From Pseudomonadota bacterium (GTDB lineage Bacteria > Pseudomonadota > Alphaproteobacteria > Rhizobiales > Xanthobacteraceae), in contig JAFAFP010000054.1 of assembly GCA_023423415.1 (NCBI GenBank), positions 1 to 10,112 on the forward strand: DNA of 10,112 nucleotides, written 5' to 3'. This document shows, piece by piece, positions 1-6,585 of this stretch (within the stretch, counting starts at the first letter, position 1; each line of letters opens with the position of its first letter). The notes beneath the pieces are model-generated. The model was not told the origin of the DNA. It searched no databases and saw nothing but the letters and a program-made list of their open reading frames with translations. The translations under genes and the position numbers were made by a program.

Positions 1-38
1 TTGTCCGGCTTCGACGTATGATGGTGAGGCATGAGCCG

Positions 39-1307
39 CTACGGCCTGGCCTTTTCGTAAGGGTAGATGATCTCGCCCGCCTTATATTGCGGCGGGTCGA
101 GCACCACGTAGGTATCGAGCGTTCTGAACTGCTCGATATCGTTACCCTTCACATTCTGGAACTGCGCCGCAAGCATGCGCTCTTCCACCCATTCGCCGCC
201 CGGTCCGAAGGCAACATCGCCGACCACGGTCTTGAACGTGGTCTTCTTAATGTAGTCGGCCAGCTTGGCATCATCGAGCGTCTTGGTCGCCGCAATCGCA
301 TCGCCCAGCACCTGCAGATAGGCATAGGCCCAGACCGGCATGTAATAGCCGAGCGGATCGACGCCCTCCGCGGCGGCACGGGCCTGATACTTCTTGATCA
401 AGTCCATCGAGCCGGGGAATTGCAGCGTCTTGGCCGGCACCCAGGTGTCATAGTTGACGATGCCGTTCAGCAGCGGGCCAAGCTGCATCTTGAACACCGT
501 CGCCTGCAACCCGACCATGGCGCCGCCGATCATCTTCGGCTTGAAGCCGGTTTCGTTGACGGCGCGGATGATGCCGACCGAATCCGGCGGATAGGAACAC
601 ACCACCACCAGGTCCGGCTTGGCCGCAGCGATCGCGCGCACGATCGGCGTGTAGTCGGTCGTGGCGGGCGGATAGGTGCGGTCATAGACGATCTTGAGGC
701 CGGCCGTCTTCGCATTCTCGCGCGCACCGGCGCAGACGTTATGGCCATACTCGGCATCCACCGCCGCGATCGCCACCGTCTCCGGCTTCGGATTCTGCTT
801 CATGGCGACATTGAAGAACGGCCGGGTAAAGGCCGGCTTCGGCGTCGGTCCGGTCGGGATCATCGAGAAGAAGCGCGGATACTTGAATTCCTCATTCACC
901 GCCGTGCCAAACAGCGTGAGGAACAATTTGTTCTTTTGCATCACGACCGGCATCGCCGGCGCAATCATGTTGGTGGCGTAGCCCGATACGACGAGATCGA
1001 CTTTGTCGACATCCAGAAGTTTGGTGTAGATGCCCGGAACCGTCGAAGGGTTGGTCTGATCGTCGTAATAAACCAGCCTGACCGGACGACCGAGCAATCC
1101 GCCCTTGGCGTTGATGTCGTCTTCCCACACCTTCATCGCCACCAGCGACGACTTGCCATTGGGTGCGAGACCGCCGGTGAGCGACATGCCGAAGCCGATC
1201 TTGATCGGCTCACCCGACTGCGCGAGCGCCGCGCCCGACGTCAGGGCAGCAGAGACGAGACCCGCAGCACATGCGCCAACCATGCGGCGCGTTATTCGGT
1301 GGAACAT
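39..1307 (-). CDS. ABC transporter periplasmic solute-binding protein (Peripla_BP_6 / LivK type), paralogue 1
   Basis: This 422-residue protein is the ligand-capturing periplasmic component of an ABC importer of the branched-chain amino acid (HAAT) type, a class that in alphaproteobacteria often serves aromatic acids. The N-terminus is a signal peptide with basic residues RITRR, a small hydrophobic stretch and a likely signal peptidase cut after ALA at residue 29. The mature chain begins with the family's typical IKIGFGMSLTG strand and glycine loop, and continues with the GGLLGRPVRLVYYDDQ segment. The length fits the family. The ATG is fixed by a strong AAGGAGGAA ribosome site at 1311-1319. 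It is the last complete gene of a minus-strand run, 86 nt after a paralogue that is roughly two-thirds identical by eye. No permease or ATPase is visible. The aromatic ligand is inferred only from the ligM/pca context. Confidence 0.93.
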   Translation of the reverse strand: MFHRITRRMVGACAAGLVSAALTSGAALAQSGEPIKIGFGMSLTGGLAPNGKSSLVAMKVWEDDINAKGGLLGRPVRLVYYDDQTNPSTVPGIYTKLLDVDKVDLVVSGYATNMIAPAMPVVMQKNKLFLTLFGTAVNEEFKYPRFFSMIPTGPTPKPAFTRPFFNVAMKQNPKPETVAIAAVDAEYGHNVCAGARENAKTAGLKIVYDRTYPPATTDYTPIVRAIAAAKPDLVVVCSYPPDSVGIIRAVNETGFKPKMIGGAMVGLQATVFKMQLGPLLNGIVNYDTWVPAKTLQFPGSMDLIKKYQARAAAEGVDPLGYYMPVWAYAYLQVLGDAIAATKTLDDAKLADYIKKTTFKTVVGDVAFGPGGEWVEERMLAAQFQNVKGNDIEQFRTLDTYVVLDPPQYKAGEIIYPYEKARP

Positions 1308-1325
1308 TTCTTCCTCCTTGATAAA

Positions 1326-1356
1326 GCGGACCGGCGCAGGTCATACGCCGGTCCGC
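1326..1356 (-). promoter_or_regulatory. Intercistronic 11-bp hairpin between the tandem binding-protein genes
   Basis: GCGGACCGGCG (1326-1336) pairs perfectly with CGCCGGTCCGC (1346-1356) around a 9-nt loop. Read on the minus strand, it lies 37 nt after the stop of the upstream binding-protein gene and 7 nt before the ribosome-binding site of the downstream one. The following sequence (CTTTATC) is a poor U-tract, so a full terminator is unlikely. A partial terminator, or an mRNA 3'-end stabiliser that sets unequal levels of the two proteins, is more likely. The structure is seen directly; the role is inferred. Confidence 0.6.
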
Positions 1357-1393
1357 TCTCGATGCACGCAGAAGCGGCGTGTCTGCTGGCGAA

Positions 1394-2665
1394 TTACTGC
1401 TTCGCCTTTTCGTATGGATAGATCAGCTTGCCCGACTCGTAGGCAGGAGGCGCAACCACAACCTGCGTCGAGACATCGCGGAACTGATCGAGACCATTGC
1501 CCTTGATGTTCTGGAACTGCACGTGGACGACCTTTTCGTCCGCCCATTCGCCGTCCTTGCCGAACTTCACATCGCCAATGATCAGCTTGTGCGTATTGTT
1601 GCGCAGGTAATCGGCGATCTTGCCCTGATCCAGACTTTTGGCGCCTTCCACGGCCTTGCCGAGCAATTCGATATAAGCGTAGCCGTACGGCGCCATATAG
1701 TAGCCGAGCGGATCGACGCCTTCGGCGCCGGCGCGCGCCTGATACTTCTTCAGCATTTCGAGCGCTGCCGGGGTCGAGAGCTTGGGCGTCGGCTGCCAGA
1801 AGTCGTACATGACGACGCCATTTAGGAGCGGGCCAAGCTGGGTCTTGAACGTGGTGGCCTGAAGGCCGACCATGCTGCCGCCGAACAGCTTCGGCTTCAG
1901 GCCGATTTCATTGGCAGCGCGGATAATCCCGACCGAATCCAGCGGATAGGAGCCGACGAACACGATGTCGGCATTGGCCGCCTGGATCGCACGCACGATT
2001 GGCGCATAGTCGGTCGTCGCCGGCGGATAGGAACGGTCATAGACGATCTTCAGACCGGCCGCCTTGGCATTGGCGCGCGCGCCGTCAGCGGCGTTCTTGG
2101 AAAACTCCGCATCGGCAGCGACAATCGCGACCGTCTGCGGCTTCGGATCCTGCTTCATCGCCAGATCGAAGAAGCCTTTCGACAGCGCCTTCTTCGGATC
2201 CTGGCCGGTCGGCATCATCATGAAGAAGCGGTCGTAGTTGAATTCGGAATTCACGCCGAGACCATACAGGCCGATGAAGGTCATCTTCTTCTGCATGACC
2301 ACCGGCATCGCCGGCGCGAGCATGTTGGTCGCATAGCCGCCGATCACGAGATCGACTTTGTCGACGTCGATCAGCTTGGTGTAGAGTCCTGGCACCGTCG
2401 AAGGATTGGTCTGGTCGTCATAGTAAACGAGCTTGACCGGGCGGCCGAGCAATCCACCCTTCGCGTTGGTGTCCTCTTCCCAGATCTTCATCGCCAGCAG
2501 CGCCGACTTGCCGTTCGCGGCCAGCGGGCCGGTCAACGACATGCCGAAACCGATCTTGATCGGCTCGCCGGACGGTGCCTGTGCGGATGCAGAAATTGCC
2601 GTCTGTGAAAACGCGACGGCAGCGCCAGCGCGGACAAAGCTCCGCCGTGTGATGGAACCAAACAT
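1394..2665 (-). CDS. ABC transporter periplasmic solute-binding protein (Peripla_BP_6 / LivK type), paralogue 2
   Basis: This 423-residue periplasmic binding protein is co-linear with its downstream neighbour from residue 33 to the C-terminal YPYEKA motif. Its N-terminus, ITRRSFVRAG, resembles a twin-arginine (Tat) signal. A hydrophobic stretch follows and a likely cut after ASA at residue 28. The neighbour has RRM at that place and looks like a plain Sec substrate. The two proteins share long blocks such as GGLLGRPV and TNPSTVPG. They differ around residues 131-160 and 283-295, regions that often line the ligand cleft in this fold, which suggests related but distinct ligands. The start is supported by GGGAGG at 2671-2676, 5 nt from the ATG. 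It is probably co-transcribed with the downstream paralogue. The ligand is unknown; a lignin-derived aromatic acid is inferred from context. Confidence 0.93.
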   Translation of the reverse strand: MFGSITRRSFVRAGAAVAFSQTAISASAQAPSGEPIKIGFGMSLTGPLAANGKSALLAMKIWEEDTNAKGGLLGRPVKLVYYDDQTNPSTVPGLYTKLIDVDKVDLVIGGYATNMLAPAMPVVMQKKMTFIGLYGLGVNSEFNYDRFFMMMPTGQDPKKALSKGFFDLAMKQDPKPQTVAIVAADAEFSKNAADGARANAKAAGLKIVYDRSYPPATTDYAPIVRAIQAANADIVFVGSYPLDSVGIIRAANEIGLKPKLFGGSMVGLQATTFKTQLGPLLNGVVMYDFWQPTPKLSTPAALEMLKKYQARAGAEGVDPLGYYMAPYGYAYIELLGKAVEGAKSLDQGKIADYLRNNTHKLIIGDVKFGKDGEWADEKVVHVQFQNIKGNGLDQFRDVSTQVVVAPPAYESGKLIYPYEKAKQ

Positions 2666-2703
2666 GCCTTCCTCCCGAGAAGTGCGTTTTGTTTTATGGG
2701 GGG

Positions 2704-2732
2704 ATTCTTCCTGATCCCTCCCCTGGCTTCAA
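2704..2732 (-). promoter_or_regulatory. Possible sigma-70 type promoter for the binding-protein pair
   Basis: On the minus strand, TTGAAG (2732-2727) is followed after 17 nt by AAGAAT (2709-2704), about 40 nt before the ATG of the first binding-protein gene. The -35 is reasonable and the -10 is weak. Such a promoter would let the two binding proteins be made independently of the genes upstream, which are separated from them by 169 nt holding two hairpins. This is a tentative reading. Confidence 0.25.
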
Positions 2733-2750
2733 GTCATAAAAGTCGTCTGT

Positions 2751-2787
2751 CATTCCGGGGGCGCGTGTGAGCGCGGGCCCCGGAATG
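2751..2787. repeat. Palindromic intergenic repeat (CATTCCGGGG type)
   Basis: CATTCCGGGG (2751-2760) and CCCCGGAATG (2778-2787) form a perfect 10-bp inverted repeat around a GC-rich centre with a further GCGCG...GCGCG element. Short palindromes of this appearance are dispersed between genes in Bradyrhizobium-like genomes (recalled, not searched). It lies between the MetE-core gene and the binding-protein genes and may fold in the transcript. Confidence 0.65.
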
Positions 2788-2812
2788 CAGCACGCATCTG
2801 TTCAGAGACCAT

Positions 2813-2833
2813 CCCTCTCACATGGTGAAAGGG
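2813..2833 (-). terminator. Hairpin immediately after the MetE-core stop codon
   Basis: On the minus strand, CCCTTTCAC and GTGAGAGGG form a 9-bp stem (one G-T pair) with a 3-nt loop. It begins one nucleotide after the TAG of the MetE-core gene. No run of T follows, so it is not a classical intrinsic terminator. It could be a weak terminator or an mRNA-end stabiliser. Confidence 0.4.
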
Positions 2834-2834
2834 A

Positions 2835-3944
2835 CTACTTGCCCCACACCTCATCAGCCAGTTCGACGATTTCCCGCATCTTTGCCCACTGCTGGTCCTC
2901 GGTGAGCACGTTGCCTTCCTCGGTCGAGGCGAAGCCGCATTGGGGCGACAGGCAGAATTGTTCGAGCGGCGCAAATTTCGTCGCCTCGTCGATCCGCCGC
3001 TTGACGTCGTCCTTCTTCTCCAGCGTCCCGCTCTTGGAGGTGATGAGGCCGAGCACCACCTGCTTCTCGCCTTTCGGCAGGAACCGCAACGGCTCGAACC
3101 CGCCGGCGCGGTCGGTGTCGTATTCGAGGAAATAGCCGTCGAAATTGACCTTGCCGAGCAGAACTTCCGCCACTGGTTCGTAGCCGCCTGAGGAAATGAA
3201 GGTCGAGCGGAAATTGCCGCGGCAGGCATGCATGGTCACCACCATGTCTTTCGGCTTGTCCTTCAGGGCAAGGTTGATCATGTCCGCATATTTCTCCTGC
3301 AGGCCGTTGGGCTCATCGCCACGTTCGCGCGCTCCCTCAAGTTCTTTTTGCGAGCAGAGATACGCCCAGACGGTGTCGTCGAATTGCAGATAACGGCAGC
3401 CGGCGTCGTAGAACGCCTGCACCGCCTTGGCATAGGCCTTGCCAGCATCGTGATAAAACGCCTCAAGATCCGGATAGACGTCCTTGCTGATCGCGCGTCG
3501 TCCGCCGCGGAAATGCAACACCGTCGGCGACGGAATGGTCATCTTCGGCATGACCTTGGTGTTGGCTTTCAGAAAACGGAAATGCTCGAGGAACGGATGG
3601 TCGGACGGGAAATCGATCTTGCCGTCGATCTTCAAGGTCTGCGCCTTGGTCTGTACGCCGGCGAACTGAATGCCCTGATCCGCACTCACCAGATTGACGC
3701 CGTCGAGAAGGCCGAGAAAGTCGAAATGCCACCAGGAACGGCGGAATTCGCCATCGGTCGCAAGCTGCAGACCAACCTCTTCCTGCTTCTTGATGAGCTT
3801 GCGGATTTCGTCATCCTCAACCGCCTTCAGTTGATCGGCCGAGATCTCGCCCTTCTCGCGCTTCGCGCGCGCCTCTTTCAACGGCTCGGTGCGAAGGAAG
3901 CTTCCCACCTGATCGGCCCGGAAAGGCGGCTTGGTTCGTTGCAT
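2835..3944 (-). CDS. MetE-core (cobalamin-independent methionine synthase family) protein, YxjG/YxjH-like
   Basis: This 369-residue protein matches the C-terminal catalytic half of cobalamin-independent methionine synthase, the short form that lacks the N-terminal half of about 750-residue MetE. The expected zinc ligands are present: H239 and C241 (HACRGN), E274 (FLEYDTDRAG) and C336 (SPQCGF). The early ATDGEFRR motif (residues 62-69) is typical of the short subfamily. Enzymes of this family transfer a methyl group to a thiol, normally homocysteine. The methyl donor of short forms differs between members (methyl-folate, a methyl-corrinoid protein or other) and cannot be read from this sequence. 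The gene lies 52 nt downstream of the GntR regulator and across the control region from ligM. It is therefore a candidate acceptor for methyl groups released by O-demethylation. The family is clear; the substrate and donor are inferred. Confidence 0.88.
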   Translation of the reverse strand: MQRTKPPFRADQVGSFLRTEPLKEARAKREKGEISADQLKAVEDDEIRKLIKKQEEVGLQLATDGEFRRSWWHFDFLGLLDGVNLVSADQGIQFAGVQTKAQTLKIDGKIDFPSDHPFLEHFRFLKANTKVMPKMTIPSPTVLHFRGGRRAISKDVYPDLEAFYHDAGKAYAKAVQAFYDAGCRYLQFDDTVWAYLCSQKELEGARERGDEPNGLQEKYADMINLALKDKPKDMVVTMHACRGNFRSTFISSGGYEPVAEVLLGKVNFDGYFLEYDTDRAGGFEPLRFLPKGEKQVVLGLITSKSGTLEKKDDVKRRIDEATKFAPLEQFCLSPQCGFASTEEGNVLTEDQQWAKMREIVELADEVWGK

Positions 3945-3996
3945 ATCGTACTCACTCCCATTTTTGTGTTTGGATTGACAGTCATTGGGTGGTCGA

Positions 3997-4758
3997 TCAG
4001 TAGCGCGCCAGCGCCGGCTTGCGGATCAAGACCGCGCCGGGCACGAGATCGCGCGTTCCCTGATTGCGGAAGGCCAGTTGCAGATTGCGATGGGCGAGTC
4101 TTGCATGTTCACGCATCAACGCCTCAGCCCTCGCACCTTCGCGCTCCTCGATCGCGCGCACGACGCAGTGATGATGGTCCTGCGCGATGGTGAGAATTTG
4201 CCGCGCCTCCGGCAGCATTGCCTGCACCATGACAAATCCGCTCGGCGATGCGAAGGGAAGATTCAACGCACGATCGATCTGGCGCGCCAGCACCGGGCTG
4301 TCGGCGGCATCGATCAGCAGCGCGTGAAACTGCCCATTCAGCCCAACATATTCCGAGAAGTCATCGACGCTCAGCGTGGGCCGTCCCACCAGTTCGTCGA
4401 GTTGGGCAAGGCACGCTTTCATCTCGACCAGCACTGAACTGCGCACGCCGCGCTCGGCCGCCAGCCGCGCCGCAAAGCCTTCCAGCGTGCCGCGGATTTC
4501 AATGGCGTCGTGAATATCGCGTTCGGAAAAGGCTTTCACCGCAAAGCCGCCGGACGGAATCGCTTCAAGGAAACCTTCTTCCTCGAGTCGCACCAGCGCC
4601 ATGCGGATGGGCGTGCGGGATATGCCCAACCGATCCACCATCGACAGTTCAGAGATACGATCGCCCGGCTTCAATTCACCGGACAGGATGAGATCGCGCA
4701 GCGACAGTTGCGCCTTCACGGTCTGGGAAAAGGATCGTTCGCTCTCAGCCATCGCCAT
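3997..4758 (-). CDS. GntR-family transcriptional regulator, FadR/FCD subfamily
   Basis: This 253-residue protein has an N-terminal winged helix-turn-helix at about residues 12-78, containing the characteristic LKPGDRISE and GISRTPIRMAL motifs, where ARTPVREAL is usual. A C-terminal all-helical FCD ligand-binding domain covers about residues 85-225. Histidines in the usual FCD metal/ligand positions can be picked out: H145 (NGQFH), H196 or H197 in DHHH, and H218 and H223 near the end. FCD regulators usually bind small carboxylic acids and act as dimeric repressors on short palindromes. The gene is divergent from ligM and leads the minus-strand run with the MetE-core gene. Two TGTATACA palindromes lie in the shared upstream region. 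It probably represses itself and ligM and responds to an aromatic acid such as vanillate or protocatechuate (inferred). A second in-frame ATG two codons downstream is an alternative start. Confidence 0.92.
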   Translation of the reverse strand: MAMAESERSFSQTVKAQLSLRDLILSGELKPGDRISELSMVDRLGISRTPIRMALVRLEEEGFLEAIPSGGFAVKAFSERDIHDAIEIRGTLEGFAARLAAERGVRSSVLVEMKACLAQLDELVGRPTLSVDDFSEYVGLNGQFHALLIDAADSPVLARQIDRALNLPFASPSGFVMVQAMLPEARQILTIAQDHHHCVVRAIEEREGARAEALMREHARLAHRNLQLAFRNQGTRDLVPGAVLIRKPALARY

Positions 4759-4808
4759 CGGGCTGCCGTCTCCGTTGCTCCCGGACTTGAGGTCTCCGGG
4801 AATTCATG

Positions 4809-4818
4809 CTGTATACAA
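4809..4818. promoter_or_regulatory. Probable GntR operator, left site (CTGTATACAA)
   Basis: The TGTATACA palindrome at 4810-4817 lies about 50 nt upstream of the regulator's start codon. It shares ten bases, GCTGTATACA, with the right site read on the opposite strand. FCD-type GntR regulators commonly use short palindromes with a GTATAC-like core. The position suggests autoregulation. That the neighbouring GntR protein binds it is inferred. Confidence 0.6.
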
Positions 4819-4923
4819 TAGAAGCAGGACGGATGGTTAGTCCACCCGAAGCGTCAAGAAACCGTTTCAATTCGGTCGAAAGAAAGAAGGAAACGCCAAG
4901 GCCACACAGGGATCTCCGTGTCT

Positions 4924-4933
4924 CTGTATACAG
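4924..4933. promoter_or_regulatory. Probable GntR operator, right site (CTGTATACAG)
   Basis: This is a perfect 10-bp palindrome, 114 nt upstream of the ligM start codon. Its centre is 115 bp from the centre of the left site, about eleven turns of the helix, so both sites would face the same side of the DNA. Control of ligM by the divergent GntR protein is inferred. Confidence 0.62.
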
Positions 4934-5047
4934 CAACATGCGAAGAATCCGCCGAACGCGTCGAAAGCGGGTCCGTCCCGTTGTCGCTGGTCGGGCGCGA
5001 TGTGGGTCCATTTTCGAAAAGATACCAATCAGTCGGAGGAAGTGACG

Positions 5048-6451
5048 ATGGCTAAGAACCTCGAAGAAAAGCTCAAGGCGGCCGGCAATCCGGTCGACAT
5101 GATGCGCAATTCGCAGATCGGCGCATATGTCTATCCGGTCGTTGCCCCGGAATTCACCAACTGGCGTGACGAGCAGCGCGCATGGCGCGACACATGTGTT
5201 CTGTTCGACCAGTCGCACCACATGGTGAACCTGTTCGTGCGCGGCAAAGACACGGTCAAGCTGCTCTCCCACCTCTCGACCAACTCGTTCAAAAATTTCA
5301 CCGTCGACAAGGCGAAGCAATTCGCGCCGGTCACGCCGTATGGTCATGTCATCGGCGACGGCATCCTGTTCTATCTCGCCGAAAACGAAATGGTGTATGT
5401 CGGCCGCAACCCGGCGGCGAACTGGATCGAATTCCACGCCAAGACCGGCGGCTTCGATGTCGAAACGCAATACGACGACCGTTCGCCATCGCGTCCGATG
5501 GGTAAGCCGGTCACCCGCAGCTTCTATCGCTATCAGATCCAGGGCCCGAACGCGCAGGATGTGATCAAGAAACTGACCGGCGGCACCTTCCCGGACATCA
5601 AGTTCTTCAACATGGGCTATGTGACGATGGCCGGCCGCAAGATCCGTGCGTTGCGTCACGGCATGGCCGGTGCGCCGGGCCTTGAGATCTGGGGTCCGTA
5701 TGCCGAAGGCGAAGAAGTCCGCGCCGCGATCGTCGAGGCCGGCAAGGATTTCGGCATGGTTCAGGTCGGCGCGCGCGCTTACGCCACCAACACGCTGGAA
5801 TCGGGCTGGATCCCCTCGCCGGTCCCGGCGATCTACAGCGGCGACAAGCTGAAGGCCTATCGCGAGTGGCTGCCGGACACGAGCTACGAAGCGGTTGCCG
5901 GTCTCGGCGGCAGCTTCGTGTCGAAAAATATCGAGGACTATTACACCTCGCCTTACGAGCTCGGCTACAACACCTTCACCAAGTTCGACCACGACTTCAT
6001 CGGCGCCGACGCGCTGAAGGCGATGGAAGGCAAGAACAATCGCAAGAAGGTGACGTTCGCGTGGGACAACGACGACGTCAATCGCATCAATGCGTCGATG
6101 TTCGCGCCAGCTGGCGAGAACTACAAGTTCATCGACCTGCCGCTGTCGAATTATGCCTCGTCATCCTACGACACCATTTTGGCGAAGGGCGGCAAGATGG
6201 TCGGCGCCTCGATGTTCTCGGGCTATTCGTTCAACGAGCGCAAGATGCTGTCGCTCGGCTGGGTCGAGGAAGAGTTCGCAAAGCCCGGCACCGAACTGAC
6301 CCTCGTGTGGGGCGAAGAGAACGGCGGCACCAAGAAGACCACCGTCGAACGCCACAAGCAGACCGAGATCAAGGTCGTGGTCGGCCCGACCCCATATTCG
6401 GCCACGGTCCGCGAAGGTTACGAAGGCAAGTGGCGTCACCAGGCGGCCTGA
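5048..6451 (+). CDS. ligM: Tetrahydrofolate-dependent aryl O-demethylase, LigM-like (vanillate / 3-O-methylgallate)
   Basis: This 467-residue cytoplasmic enzyme belongs to the GcvT (aminomethyltransferase) fold and closely resembles LigM of Sphingobium SYK-6 as I recall it (471 residues, near-identical blocks throughout). LigM moves the aromatic O-methyl group to tetrahydrofolate, turning vanillate into protocatechuate and 3-O-methylgallate into gallate. The residues I recall as important in LigM are all present two positions earlier: Y29 (LigM Y31), H58 (H60), R120 (R122) and the catalytic tyrosine Y245 (Y247, in GARAY). Signature blocks include NSQIGAYVYPVVAPEF, VTPYGHVIGDGI, RHGMAGAPGLEIWGPY and WGEENGGT near the C-terminus. 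The start is set by GGAGGA at 5035-5040, 7 nt before the ATG; the frame is open further upstream but lacks a ribosome site. Product protocatechuate would feed the pcaHG genes downstream. Syringate O-demethylase (DesA) activity cannot be excluded. Confidence 0.92.
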   Translation: MAKNLEEKLKAAGNPVDMMRNSQIGAYVYPVVAPEFTNWRDEQRAWRDTCVLFDQSHHMVNLFVRGKDTVKLLSHLSTNSFKNFTVDKAKQFAPVTPYGHVIGDGILFYLAENEMVYVGRNPAANWIEFHAKTGGFDVETQYDDRSPSRPMGKPVTRSFYRYQIQGPNAQDVIKKLTGGTFPDIKFFNMGYVTMAGRKIRALRHGMAGAPGLEIWGPYAEGEEVRAAIVEAGKDFGMVQVGARAYATNTLESGWIPSPVPAIYSGDKLKAYREWLPDTSYEAVAGLGGSFVSKNIEDYYTSPYELGYNTFTKFDHDFIGADALKAMEGKNNRKKVTFAWDNDDVNRINASMFAPAGENYKFIDLPLSNYASSSYDTILAKGGKMVGASMFSGYSFNERKMLSLGWVEEEFAKPGTELTLVWGEENGGTKKTTVERHKQTEIKVVVGPTPYSATVREGYEGKWRHQAA

Positions 6452-6476
6452 TCGCGGCATAACAGCCTGACAACCG

Positions 6477-6508
6477 AAGCCCCTGTGCGATGCACGGGGG
6501 CTTTTTTT
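6477..6508 (+). terminator. Intrinsic terminator after ligM
   Basis: AAGCCCCTGTGC (6477-6488) pairs with GCACGGGGGCTT (6492-6503) around a GAT loop, with one T-G pair, and a run of seven T ends at 6508. It begins 25 nt after the ligM stop. It should end the ligM transcript and separate it from the acetyltransferase gene. Confidence 0.9.
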
Positions 6509-6585
6509 CTGCGCAACCTTTTGGGCGCTCCGGCTTTCTTGCGAGGACAAGATCGTCGTCGGATCGCCAACCAAAAGGTACGCCG

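Larger units (their letters stand above)
4759..5047. promoter_or_regulatory. Divergent control region between the GntR regulator and ligM
   Basis: This 289-nt stretch carries no convincing gene. It is less GC-rich than its flanks and holds two TGTATACA palindromes. For the GntR direction, a weak TGGACT (4844-4839) and TATTGT (4820-4815) pair with an 18-nt spacer would place the left palindrome over the -10 and start. A better -35-like TTGACG (4857-4852) has no matching -10. For ligM I see no good -35; the promoter probably lies around the right palindrome. A long leader of about 115 nt runs from that palindrome to the ligM start. Confidence 0.6.

Noticed and set aside
1..32. Possible start of a further minus-strand gene (ATG at 32-30, open to the left edge)
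   Set aside because: Only ten codons are visible, there is no ribosome-binding site, and nothing is recognisable.
18..1421. Long plus-strand open frame of 467 codons opposite the first binding-protein gene
   Set aside because: It is antisense to a clear gene, is rich in R/H/D/L as expected of a mirror frame in GC-rich DNA, and shows no family motif.
4745..5992. Minus-strand open frame of 415 codons opposite ligM
   Set aside because: Its composition is that of a shadow frame. It would run through the divergent control region and overlap the LigM coding region, which has clear catalytic motifs.
5048..6451. Glycine-cleavage T protein (aminomethyltransferase) for the LigM-like gene
   Set aside because: It shares the fold but is about 100 residues longer than GcvT and matches LigM through whole blocks including the catalytic tyrosine. 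No gcvH or gcvP lies nearby.
6490..6585. Upstream ATG extension of the acetyltransferase gene
   Set aside because: The ATG lies inside the ligM terminator hairpin, and the 32 added residues do not match the family. The TTG at 6586 gives the family's usual length and has a ribosome site.
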